A DNA stretch of 64,000 nucleotides, taken from assembly GCA_036517115.1 (NCBI GenBank), contig DATDYB010000023.1, positions 4,028-68,027 of the forward strand, given 5' to 3'. This stretch comes from DATDYB01 sp036517115. Its GTDB lineage: Bacteria > Patescibacteriota > Minisyncoccia > Phycocordibacterales > PALSA-1337. The notes beneath the pieces are model-generated. The model was not told where the DNA came from. It saw only the letters and a list, made by a program, of their open reading frames with translations, and searched no databases. Numbering within the stretch: the first letter of the stretch is position 1; every line of letters starts with the position of its first letter. Shown here piece by piece: positions 1 to 6,072 of the stretch. The translations under genes and the position numbers were made by a program.

Positions 1-154
1 CGCTACCCAAAAGATGGGATTGCGGTACTTAATCGGAATGTACGGCAGTAGGTCTGCCAAGCGCACAAGAGAGAGGCGCATCACAAACTCTCTCAAAGCC
101 CCATAAAGGGACTATCGATTTGTAACCAATCGCTTCGCTTTTGGACAAATCGTG
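1..154 (+). other. Structured RNA-like region, unidentified
   Basis: There is no ORF here, but several hairpins follow one another: GGCAG/CTGCC near 43-57, GAGAGAG/CTCTCTC near 69-95, and CGATTTGT/ACAAATCG near 114-152 with an inner CCAA/TTGG. An intrinsic terminator follows at once. This is what the 3' part of a stable non-coding RNA would look like. I could not match it to tmRNA, RNase P, SRP or 6S RNA by eye, and no tRNA-like acceptor or T-arm is visible. The 5' end lies outside the window. Confidence 0.3.
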
Positions 155-178
155 AGCCTCGCACAATGCGGGGCTTTT
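155..178 (+). terminator. Intrinsic terminator
   Basis: A 9-bp stem (AGCCTCGCA with TGCGGGGCT, one T-G pair) and a 3-base loop are followed by TTTTCTATTTTT. It ends the structured, ORF-less transcript to its left. Confidence 0.7.
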
Positions 179-190
179 CTATTTTTCGTG

Positions 191-199
191 TGATACAAT
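191..199 (+). promoter_or_regulatory. Extended -10 promoter
   Basis: TGA-TACAAT is an extended -10 box, 9 bases before the ATG at 209. It has the same layout as the other near-leaderless promoters in the window, which suggests that the short frame at 209 was once a real gene start. Confidence 0.45.
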
Positions 200-208
200 T
201 TCTATATT

Positions 209-292
209 ATGACTGATGCGGAAACTACAAAAATCGTGATGTTCAAGGGCGTGAAGGTGCGGAAGACGCTGCATCACGGAGATGGGCAGTGA
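209..292 (+). pseudogene. Truncated 27-codon gene relic (BRO-N-like start?)
   Basis: This is a 27-codon frame behind a good -10 box, with residues KIVMFKGVKVRKTLH near its start. From memory, this resembles the first strand and Arg-Lys turn of BRO-N/phage-antirepressor-type proteins, which run on for another 100 or more residues. Here the frame stops at TGA (290-292). A second in-frame stop follows after about 15 codons, and then the sequence runs into the toxin gene region on the other strand. The reading as a decayed BRO-N gene is inference from a short match. It could instead be a chance ORF. Confidence 0.3.
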
Positions 293-316
293 ACTCGTGA
301 CATTTTGTCACGAGTT
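292..316. repeat. Perfect 10-bp inverted repeat
   Basis: AACTCGTGAC and GTCACGAGTT are separated by ATTTT. The repeat begins at the stop codon of the 27-codon relic. There is no T-run on either side, so it is not a typical terminator. It may be an operator or an mRNA 3' structure. Confidence 0.5.
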
Positions 317-396
317 GAAAGTGGGAGGTACGACCGGTAAGAGATAAACGAAGTTTCAAAGGGTAAGTACAAACTGCACTACTCCTTCGTTCATGA

Positions 397-427
397 ATCA
401 GTCATCGACAAGCTGTCGATGACTGAT
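397..427. repeat. Hairpin abutting the toxin gene stop
   Basis: A perfect 14-bp stem (397-410 with 414-427) has a 3-base loop and touches the stop codon of the minus-strand toxin gene at 428. It probably protects the 3' end of the toxin-antitoxin transcript. It lacks the U-run of an intrinsic terminator. Confidence 0.55.
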
Positions 428-691
428 CTATCGGTAGATGTCTTTGCGGTGTTTGACGTGGAGAAGCAGAATCTCGCGCGGAGCAAGGAATTTGAACATC
501 ACGCGCCAATCACGAGTGATCCGAAAAGAGAACACTCCCTCAAATGGTTCCTTTAGTTTTTTAATATGTAGTCTGGGATCAAACGGGTCACGTTGTAGAA
601 ATTCAAGTAAAATAGCAAGCTTAACTCTGACATCCTTTGGAGTATCTTTAACATCTTTTTCAAACTTCGGTCCTCCTAACAGACGAATCAT
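428..691 (-). CDS. RelE/ParE-superfamily toxin
   Basis: This 87-residue basic protein has the usual length and pattern of RelE/ParE-fold toxins. It has an N-terminal helical half with a Lys/Asp-rich surface, the segment HIKKLKEPFEGVFSFRIT, then the strand pair DWRVMFKF and a C-terminal LLHVKHRKDIYR. Family members either cleave mRNA on the ribosome or poison gyrase. The Arg residues in the last strands and the C-terminal His-Arg-x-x-Ile-Tyr fit the RelE/YafQ ribonuclease branch better. The ATG lies in a 4-bp overlap with the upstream antitoxin-like gene, so the two are translationally coupled. A hairpin sits directly after the stop. Target specificity cannot be read from the sequence. Confidence 0.8.
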   Translation of the reverse strand: MIRLLGGPKFEKDVKDTPKDVRVKLAILLEFLQRDPFDPRLHIKKLKEPFEGVFSFRITRDWRVMFKFLAPREILLLHVKHRKDIYR

Positions 692-909
692 TTGGTTCGA
701 TGAATTCGACTAAGAAATTCTTTCGCATTCTTAAATTCACTTACAGGTGTGGCAGTTTGAGCGTCATGAAGAAGTTCCTTTATAAATTCAGGTTTGTATT
801 CTCCCTCCTTGTCTACCTCTATATTCGCCATACCAAAGACGAAAGAACGAAGCACGCTTACTTCGTGCGCGAGTTCTTTGAGAGTTGGAGTTTTTGCTTT
901 CTTTTTCAT
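688..909 (-). CDS. Antitoxin-like protein paired with the RelE-type toxin
   Basis: This 73-residue protein starts with a basic tail, followed by a helical stretch (about 10-30, ELAHEVSVLRSFVFG) and an acidic middle. I do not recognise a named antitoxin family. The assignment rests on position: it lies immediately upstream of the toxin with a 4-bp overlap, the standard antitoxin-first order. The helix containing LRSF could be the DNA-binding or dimerisation part, and the C-terminal half the toxin-neutralising part. A -10 box (TATAGT) ends 6 bases before the ATG, so the mRNA is probably leaderless. Confidence 0.6.
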   Translation of the reverse strand: MKKKAKTPTLKELAHEVSVLRSFVFGMANIEVDKEGEYKPEFIKELLHDAQTATPVSEFKNAKEFLSRIHRTK

Positions 910-915
910 ACCAAA

Positions 916-921
916 ACTATA
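916..921 (-). promoter_or_regulatory. Leaderless -10 box of the toxin-antitoxin operon
   Basis: On the minus strand TATAGT is followed by 6 bases and then the antitoxin ATG (909). Transcription starting about 7 bases after the box would begin at the start codon. Confidence 0.55.
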
Positions 922-943
922 ACGGAAATGAGAGAGAAATTCA

Positions 944-981
944 AATCCCCCGCAGTTCGCTCACGCGAACTGCGGGGGATT
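944..981. terminator. Long terminator hairpin between rny and the TA operon
   Basis: A perfect 16-bp stem (944-959 with 966-981) with a GC core of CCCCCGC and a 6-base loop lies 42 bases past the rny stop on the minus strand. The U-tract is weak on both sides. It most likely ends rny transcription ahead of the TA promoter. Confidence 0.65.
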
Positions 982-1022
982 CTATCTTACAAACTTTACG
1001 CCTTTATAAACCTTACGGACTA

Positions 1023-2552
1023 TTATCGTGCCACCTCAATGGAGCGGGATTCGCGGATGACGTTTACTTTGATCTCACCCGGATATTTGAGTTCGTTTTC
1101 GACACGTAGGGCGATGTCGCGGGCCATTTTCTTGGCTTCAAGATCACTGATTTGTTCTGGAGTGACAAAGATACGGATTTCACGGCCTGCCTGGAGAGCG
1201 TAGGATTTCTCAACGCCTTTGAATGAATTAGCGATTGCTTCCAAATCTTGCAGACGTTTCAAATAGTTTTCAACGGAATCCCTACGAGCACCTGGGCGAG
1301 AACCGGAAATGGCATCCGCCACCTGCACGATGATGGATTCCACAGTTTCATAGGGATATTCTTCGTGATGGGCCTGCATTGCCTTCACAATATCTTCGTG
1401 CGCACCGAATTTCTGGAGGATTCTTCGGCCGATTTCTACGTGCGTGCCAACCACTTCGTGGTCAACCGCTTTGCCGATGTCGTGAAGGAGAGCTCCTGCC
1501 TTTGCGACGCCAACATTCGCACCGAGCTCCTCAGCGAGCATGCCCGCAAGGTGCGCCATTTCTATTGAGTGTTGCAACACATTTTGACCGTAACTGGTAC
1601 GGAAATGAAGGCGGCCTACAATTGAAATGATGCGAGGATCCAAGTTGAAAACGCCGCATTCATACGCTGCAGCTTCACCTTTTTCTTTAATAGTTTTATT
1701 AATATCTTGCTGCGCCTTCTCGACAATCTTTTCGATCTTGGCGGGTTGAATACGGCCGTCTTTGATAAGCTCTTCAAGCGCCATGCGTGCCACTTGGCGA
1801 CGGACAGGGTCGAACGAGGAGATGGTGATGGTGCCTGGGGTGTCGTCAACAATAACCTCCACACCCGTCATGCGTTCAAATGCTTTGATGTTTCGCCCTT
1901 CCTTACCGATGATTTTGCCCTTTATGTCATCTGAGGGGATGGGTACTGAGGTAGACATAACGTCTCCTGCGACGGAGGATGCGAGCCTCTGAATGGTGGT
2001 GCTTAGGATATCTTTTGCTCGTCGTTCGAGTTTCTCCTGTCCGGTAGTCTCGATCTTTCGAAGCCGATTCATGATGTCCTCCTCAAACTTTTGTTCTAGA
2101 ACGCGGAAAAGTTCTGCTTTCGCCTCATCTTGTTTCAGGCCAGAAATTCTCTCCAGGGCGTCTTTGCGATCACCTTCGAGTTTAACTGCTTTTTCTCGGA
2201 TCTCTTTGATTTCGGTGATTTTTACCTTGATTTCCTCAACCTCTTTATCCAAATCCACTTGTCGTTTGTCGAGTAAGTCTTCTTTTTTAATGAGGCGATT
2301 TTCAGTTTGTTTTAGTTTTTCGTCTTTTTCTCTGACTTCAAGGCGGGCTTCCTGCACTGTTTCGTTCGCCTTTCCTTCTGCTTCGGCGGTAATTTTCTTT
2401 GCTTCTTCTTTTGCCTCAAGCATCATTTGCTTGATTTCAAGCTCGACAGAACCCTTTTTTCCGAGGGAAATGATGAGCCGTAAGAAGTAGCCAAGCGCGA
2501 CGCCTACCAAGCTTCCGAAGCCGGCAAGCAGTAATGCTACTTTTAATGACAT
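1023..2552 (-). CDS. rny: Ribonuclease Y
   Basis: This is the membrane-tethered endoribonuclease that initiates bulk mRNA decay. The 509-residue length is typical. There is one N-terminal membrane helix (about 5-24), then a long charged coiled coil (about 40-190, rich in EAKEEAKK and KLKQTENR). A KH domain with GKIIGKEGRN lies at about 212-221. An HD phosphohydrolase domain carries LLHDIGK with H357-D358 as metal ligands, and a conserved tail ends in SIEVAR. The start MSLKVALLLAG places the helix at the very N-terminus. The gene lies downstream of clpP with a terminator and about 190 bases between them, so it is probably transcribed separately. I could not pick out its promoter with confidence. 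Confidence 0.95.
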   Translation of the reverse strand: MSLKVALLLAGFGSLVGVALGYFLRLIISLGKKGSVELEIKQMMLEAKEEAKKITAEAEGKANETVQEARLEVREKDEKLKQTENRLIKKEDLLDKRQVDLDKEVEEIKVKITEIKEIREKAVKLEGDRKDALERISGLKQDEAKAELFRVLEQKFEEDIMNRLRKIETTGQEKLERRAKDILSTTIQRLASSVAGDVMSTSVPIPSDDIKGKIIGKEGRNIKAFERMTGVEVIVDDTPGTITISSFDPVRRQVARMALEELIKDGRIQPAKIEKIVEKAQQDINKTIKEKGEAAAYECGVFNLDPRIISIVGRLHFRTSYGQNVLQHSIEMAHLAGMLAEELGANVGVAKAGALLHDIGKAVDHEVVGTHVEIGRRILQKFGAHEDIVKAMQAHHEEYPYETVESIIVQVADAISGSRPGARRDSVENYLKRLQDLEAIANSFKGVEKSYALQAGREIRIFVTPEQISDLEAKKMARDIALRVENELKYPGEIKVNVIRESRSIEVAR

Positions 2553-2737
2553 GTTCTAATGTGTTCGCTTTTGCTCCGACTTCGTCACAGTAATAAAGGT
2601 AGTGTTGGTCATGGTGGGGAGGTATCTTCGTCGATTATTATGTGTAGGGTCAAATTTAGGCGAACACGAATTTAAATCCAGTAATGCCCTCATCGTACAG
2701 TAATGAAGCGTGAATGTCGAGTTTGATTTCAGAAAGC

Positions 2738-2774
2738 AAAAAGCCCATACAGTGACGTGCTGTATGAGCTTTTT
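2738..2774 (-). terminator. clpP terminator
   Basis: The 15-base arms (2738-2752 and 2760-2774) pair with one mismatch. On the minus strand the stem is followed by a T-run inside GGGCTTTTTGC. It lies 17 bases after the clpP stop. The rest of 2553-2790 shows no gene. Confidence 0.75.
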
Positions 2775-2790
2775 AATCATGGAATGTTGC

Positions 2791-3363
2791 CTAAATTACT
2801 TTGTCGACGACACCGTATTTTTTAGCCTCTTCAGCACTCATATAGTAGTCTCGATCGACATCCTTCTCAACCTTGGCGAAAGGCTGGCCGGTATTTTTTG
2901 AAAGGATCTTATTGACGTTCTCGCGGATTTTAAGGATTTGCTTCGCGGTGATCTCGATGTCTGTTGCCTGCCCTTGTACACCTCCTAGCGGCTGATGGAT
3001 CATCACTTCAGCGTTCGGCAGAGCGTAACGCTTGCCTTTTGCTCCAGCTGAAAGAAGTAGTGCGGCAGCGGAAGCAGCAAGTCCCACGCACACCGTCGAA
3101 ACGTCATTTTTGATGTGGTTCATGGTATCGAGAATGGCCATGGCAGCAGTGACAGATCCGCCGGGGGAGTTGATGTAGAGGGAGATATCTTTTTTTGAAT
3201 CTTCTGATTGAAGGAAGAGGAGCTGAGCGATGACGATGTTTGCGGTGTCATCGTCGATAGGGCCACCAAGAAAGACGATGTTCTCGCGCAAAAGTCGCGA
3301 GTAGATATCGTATGCTCGTTCTCCGAATTGAGATTTTTCGATGACGGTGGGGATGAGGTTCAT
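2791..3363 (-). CDS. clpP: ATP-dependent Clp protease proteolytic subunit
   Basis: This is the self-compartmentalised serine protease core that works with Clp ATPases in protein quality control. The 190 residues and the N-terminal MNLIPTVIEKSQFGERAYDI match the family. The catalytic triad is intact: S98 in GLAASAAA, H123 in MIHQP, and D172 in DRDYYMS. The Gly-rich handle region LGGVQGQATDIEI is present. No ClpX or ClpA gene is nearby. The upstream leader is about 40 bases, AU-rich and without a clear SD. The promoter is TTGTCA-17-TATACT with a TGC extension. Confidence 0.97.
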   Translation of the reverse strand: MNLIPTVIEKSQFGERAYDIYSRLLRENIVFLGGPIDDDTANIVIAQLLFLQSEDSKKDISLYINSPGGSVTAAMAILDTMNHIKNDVSTVCVGLAASAAALLLSAGAKGKRYALPNAEVMIHQPLGGVQGQATDIEITAKQILKIRENVNKILSKNTGQPFAKVEKDVDRDYYMSAEEAKKYGVVDKVI

Positions 3364-3410
3364 ATTTTTAAATGTAAAGTTAAAAGTGAAAAATTAAAAG
3401 TTATAAAGTG

Positions 3411-3439
3411 AGTATAGCAAAAGGGGATAGGTTTGACAA
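3411..3439 (-). promoter_or_regulatory. clpP promoter
   Basis: On the minus strand the -35 TTGTCA (3439-3434) is followed after 17 bases by TGC-TATACT (3416-3411). The -35 overlaps the divergent plus-strand -35 TTGACA by five bases. Confidence 0.75.
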
Positions 3440-3461
3440 TACTTTTGATGCGTGATATTTT
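3433..3461 (+). promoter_or_regulatory. Promoter of the 293-residue gene
   Basis: A consensus -35 TTGACA (3433-3438), a 17-base spacer and TGA-TATTTT (3456-3461) give a predicted leader of about 100 bases before the GTG at 3571. The -35 is shared, back to back, with the clpP promoter. Confidence 0.7.
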
Positions 3462-3570
3462 AAGTCGCGAATCGTTCTTTGCATATGGATTGTAGAGACG
3501 GCAAAACAACCGGTGATCCTTGTTAACACAGTGTTGTTGGCGAGTCTAACCAAACAGAGAAAGGAAGATT

Positions 3571-4452
3571 GTGAATACACAATCAACGTTAGTAGTATCC
3601 CGCAGAAAGCAGTTCGCCAGTTATGAAGATAAACCTCTTCCCGTGCTCGACGTGCCGGCGCGGCATCTCACGCCGGGTATTCAGGCACTCTCCGAACTCG
3701 GTATTACCACTAAAGACTGGGAGGCGATTTCCGATGCGAACAGTCCGCTTGCCAAAAGGGTGGCGCGTGCATGGAAAGTAGGGGGATGGTCACTCACCGA
3801 GTCTGAAAGCTTGGCCATCGATCTCCTCGGTACTGATCGAGTGCTTTTGGCACCCGATGTCGCTGAAGTGCAAGACCAATCACCCCAGCCATTTTCTTCG
3901 AGAAAAATTCCCTACTCTGCTGAGACACTCCGCCAGGCAAGTCTCGCTAACGAACATGACAAAGCGGAATGGAGACTTACCTACTGCCTCGGTTTGTCTC
4001 CACGACAAGTTCTCGGTCGGGTGCTCAAGGCTGGGTTGCATGTAGATAGCGAGCATCAGTCGGCGATTAGCATGTGGGAGAAGTACTACCGCTCCACATA
4101 TCTTGCTGGATACTATCTGGTCGATTGGACCATGCACTATTATGTCAAAGAGAACCACCAACCCTATCGGTGGGATGAGCAAGAAGACGAGATTGCGAAG
4201 CTCCCTGAACAGACCCTTCGAGCGCCGGCGGCGATGATGCTCGAGACATGGGCAAGCTACGCGCTCGTGACCGGGCACCCGAAATGGAATCAGTACTGCT
4301 GTTTGCATGGCACACGAATTGAAACCATGGAAGAGGGTCCGCAAAAGTTCCTCTCTATATATCCTGGCGAGGGGGCGATCCCTAGAGTGCGTGTCTGTGA
4401 AGAAAAAGAATTTCACAGCGGCGTCGTATTGCTCCGGAAACCTGATTTCTAA
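3571..4452 (+). CDS. Hypothetical protein, 293 residues
   Basis: I do not recognise this protein. It starts with GTG behind a clear SD (AAAGGA about 10 bases upstream). It looks soluble: no signal peptide or membrane helix, and a mixed alpha profile rich in Trp and Tyr in the second half (WEKYYRSTYLAGYYLVDW about 172-190, then WASYALVTGHPKWNQYCC about 228-245). Two consecutive Cys and a later Cys-Leu-His are visible, but no known catalytic motif. It has a full promoter, a long leader and its own terminator, so it forms a monocistronic unit. The strong SD and GTG start differ from the leaderless neighbours and may mark transfer from another lineage. Confidence 0.7.
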   Translation: MNTQSTLVVSRRKQFASYEDKPLPVLDVPARHLTPGIQALSELGITTKDWEAISDANSPLAKRVARAWKVGGWSLTESESLAIDLLGTDRVLLAPDVAEVQDQSPQPFSSRKIPYSAETLRQASLANEHDKAEWRLTYCLGLSPRQVLGRVLKAGLHVDSEHQSAISMWEKYYRSTYLAGYYLVDWTMHYYVKENHQPYRWDEQEDEIAKLPEQTLRAPAAMMLETWASYALVTGHPKWNQYCCLHGTRIETMEEGPQKFLSIYPGEGAIPRVRVCEEKEFHSGVVLLRKPDF

Positions 4453-4467
4453 TTTTAATCACTACAT

Positions 4468-4497
4468 GTCCTGTCGCAGGTGCGACGGGACTTTTTC
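4468..4497 (+). terminator. Intrinsic terminator
   Basis: GTCC-t-GTCGC, loop AGGT, GCGAC-g-GGAC, then TTTTTCTTT, 15 bases after the stop of the 293-residue gene. Confidence 0.85.
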
Positions 4498-4498
4498 T

Positions 4499-4526
4499 TT
4501 GCAAAAAAATTCTGGAGTGCTACTCT
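4499..4526 (+). promoter_or_regulatory. Promoter of the 67-residue gene
   Basis: TTGCAA (4499-4504), 16 bases, then TACTCT (4521-4526) preceded by TGC. The predicted leader of about 14 bases carries an SD-like AGAAAGG before the ATG at 4547. Confidence 0.5.
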
Positions 4527-4546
4527 TCTATACAGAAAGGTTTGAT

Positions 4547-4750
4547 ATGGCAAGTAAACTTAAAAAGATCGGACCAGGTACTTACGCGGTTACTTACGCG
4601 GTGCCGCCCAACAAGTATGGCGTCTTCGCGATGCACGACAGCTCCGCCCCTTCTCCAAGGAGCGAAATTAAAAGGGTGATCAATGGACCAATCGCCGCGA
4701 CGCGACGAAAACTGATCGCTCGTTCAGAAAGAATGAAGAAAAAAACGTAA
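4547..4750 (+). CDS. Small basic hypothetical protein, 67 residues
   Basis: The start at 4547 is chosen because AGAAAGG lies 7 bases upstream. An upstream in-frame extension would overlap the preceding gene and its terminator. The product is short and basic, begins MASKLKKIGPGTYAVTYAV and ends in a Lys/Arg-rich tail (KLIARSERMKKKT). It has no membrane segment. I do not recognise a family. It is flanked by terminators on both sides and has its own promoter, which supports a real gene. Confidence 0.6.
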   Translation: MASKLKKIGPGTYAVTYAVPPNKYGVFAMHDSSAPSPRSEIKRVINGPIAATRRKLIARSERMKKKT

Positions 4751-4757
4751 AATGTAT

Positions 4758-4781
4758 ACTCCGAATTTTTCGGAGTTTTTT
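4758..4781 (+). terminator. Intrinsic terminator
   Basis: ACTCCGA, loop, TCGGAGT, then a T-run, 8 bases after the stop of the 67-residue gene. Confidence 0.85.
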
Positions 4782-4785
4782 GTAC

Positions 4786-4814
4786 TTGCCTTGGTGGCAC
4801 ACTTTTGATACACT
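4786..4814 (+). promoter_or_regulatory. Leaderless promoter of the second TA operon
   Basis: TTGCCT (4786-4791), a 17-base spacer and TACACT (4809-4814), with the ATG 7 bases later at 4822. This is the clearest -35/-10 pair among the leaderless promoters here. The operon would also carry rsmE. Confidence 0.7.
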
Positions 4815-4821
4815 TAGATAT

Positions 4822-5049
4822 ATGGCTACCAGCAAAAAAAGAATCAACATAAGTGTCTCGAAAGACATGGAAAAAGCCTTAACGATACTTGCTGAAAGGG
4901 ACGATGTACCTCAAGCTACCAAAGCATCGGAGCTTCTCGCGCAAGCTATCGAAATAGAAGAGGATGCGGTATGGGAGATGGTTGTTAAGGAACGCATGCG
5001 AAAACCTCGCTTCGTATCACACGAAGAAGCGTGGAATATTAAAAAATGA
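4822..5049 (+). CDS. Ribbon-helix-helix-type antitoxin
   Basis: This is a 75-residue protein with a start of ribbon-helix-helix type: KKRINISVSKDMEKALTILA (about 5-24), a short strand followed by two helices. This is the usual layout of antitoxins and small repressors that bind their own promoter as dimers. The acidic, Trp-containing C-terminus (EEDAVWEMVVKERM, later HEEAWNIKK) would contact the toxin. The ATG at 4822 is preferred over the upstream frame because the -10 box ends 7 bases before it. It overlaps the toxin gene by 4 bp (ATGA). Confidence 0.8.
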   Translation: MATSKKRINISVSKDMEKALTILAERDDVPQATKASELLAQAIEIEEDAVWEMVVKERMRKPRFVSHEEAWNIKK

Positions 5050-5339
5050 ACACTCGATTTTCCATTCGCTACCACTATCAGGTGATGGAGGATGATATTC
5101 CGAGTCTCTCACGTGAATGGAACGCACGCATCAGAGAGACAGTTGAAAAAAAGCTAACCAACCATCCCGAAGTTTTCGGAAAACCTTTACAGCGATCTCT
5201 TGCAAGTTGTAGAAAACTACGGGTGGGAGATTACCGAGTTATTTTCACGATCTCAAAAACAGAGGTGAAGGTGTGGGCTATCGGACATCGGAGTACTATT
5301 TATGGGATTGCGGAAAAAAGAATTAACAAATTTTTATAA
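5046..5339 (+). CDS. RelE/ParE-superfamily toxin
   Basis: This 97-residue basic protein has the RelE layout: an N-terminal strand (FSIRYHYQV), a helix pair with RIRETVEKKL, the segment FGKPLQRSLASCRKLRVGDYRVIF (K-L-R-x-G-x-Y-R-V-I-F is the characteristic RelE core), and a C-terminal strand KVWAIGHRSTIYG. Members cleave mRNA in the ribosomal A site. It is translationally coupled to the antitoxin by a 4-bp overlap. Its stop shares bases with the rsmE start (TAATG), so the three genes form one operon. Confidence 0.85.
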   Translation: MNTRFSIRYHYQVMEDDIPSLSREWNARIRETVEKKLTNHPEVFGKPLQRSLASCRKLRVGDYRVIFTISKTEVKVWAIGHRSTIYGIAEKRINKFL

Positions 5340-6043
5340 TGCGACTACATCGATTCTTCATCACCCCTCCCTCTCAGCCGATAACAGTGGGAGAAAAAAT
5401 TGAGGTTACGGATGCTGCACTGATCCATCAGTGGCGGAAGGTTTTTCGTTTTAAGGGAGCACGTGAAACCGTTATTTTGCTTCCTAATTCAGGCGTGGAA
5501 CTTGTTTCGGAAGTTGTATCGATTGATGATAAAAAAGCTGTCGTTGAAATTGTTGCGTCGAACACTAAGGAAACACGTCAAAAGAAAATAGTATTGTTTC
5601 AGTCGATCATCAAAGGAGATCATTTTGAATTAGTGCTCGAGAAATGCACCGAACTCGGCGTTTCACATTTCGTGCCGATCGTCGCAGAGCGAAGTGAAAA
5701 GAAAAATATAAATTTAGAGCGCGCGAAAAAAATTGTGAAAGAAGCGAGCGAGCAGTCGGGGAAAACAATACTCCCTATCGTTGATGATGTTGTGACACTT
5801 GAAAAGGTGTTAAACATTTTCACAGTTCCCTCTATCGCTCTTGATTTCTCTGATCAGAGAATCGACGCTAAAAACTTTTCACAAAAGGAGCTTGGAATTT
5901 TTGTTGGGCCTGAAGGAGGATGGACTGATCGCGAGCGGGAATTTTTTAAAACAAAAAATGTTTCTATGGTTTCGCTCGGAGAACAAGTTCTTCGTAGCGA
6001 AACTGCGGCCATAGCTGTTTCAGCTTTACTACTCTTAAAATAA
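5339..6043 (+). CDS. rsmE: 16S rRNA (uracil(1498)-N(3))-methyltransferase
   Basis: This SPOUT-class, SAM-dependent enzyme methylates U1498 of 16S rRNA. The 234 residues fit the family. The N-terminal PUA-like part begins MRLHRFFI. The SPOUT knot shows KCTELGVSHFVPIVAERSE (about 101-119), FVGPEGGWTDREREFF (about 188-203) and the closing LGEQVLRSETAAIAVSALLLL. All signature motifs are intact. It is unusual for it to be co-transcribed with a toxin-antitoxin pair, with no space between the genes. A bidirectional terminator separates it from the convergent tig gene. Confidence 0.95.
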   Translation: MRLHRFFITPPSQPITVGEKIEVTDAALIHQWRKVFRFKGARETVILLPNSGVELVSEVVSIDDKKAVVEIVASNTKETRQKKIVLFQSIIKGDHFELVLEKCTELGVSHFVPIVAERSEKKNINLERAKKIVKEASEQSGKTILPIVDDVVTLEKVLNIFTVPSIALDFSDQRIDAKNFSQKELGIFVGPEGGWTDREREFFKTKNVSMVSLGEQVLRSETAAIAVSALLLLK

Positions 6044-6069
6044 AAACCGACTTCAAAAAGTCGGTTTTT
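6042..6069. terminator. Bidirectional terminator, rsmE and tig
   Basis: AAAAACCGACTT, loop CAAA, AAGTCGGTTTTT. The A- and T-runs on both sides let it work for the two convergent genes. Confidence 0.9.
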
Positions 6070-6072
6070 ATT

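Noticed and set aside
428..909. Plus-strand ORFs at 438-713 and 700-1203
   Set aside because: They are shadows of the minus-strand toxin-antitoxin genes, which have family features, a 4-bp overlap and a promoter.
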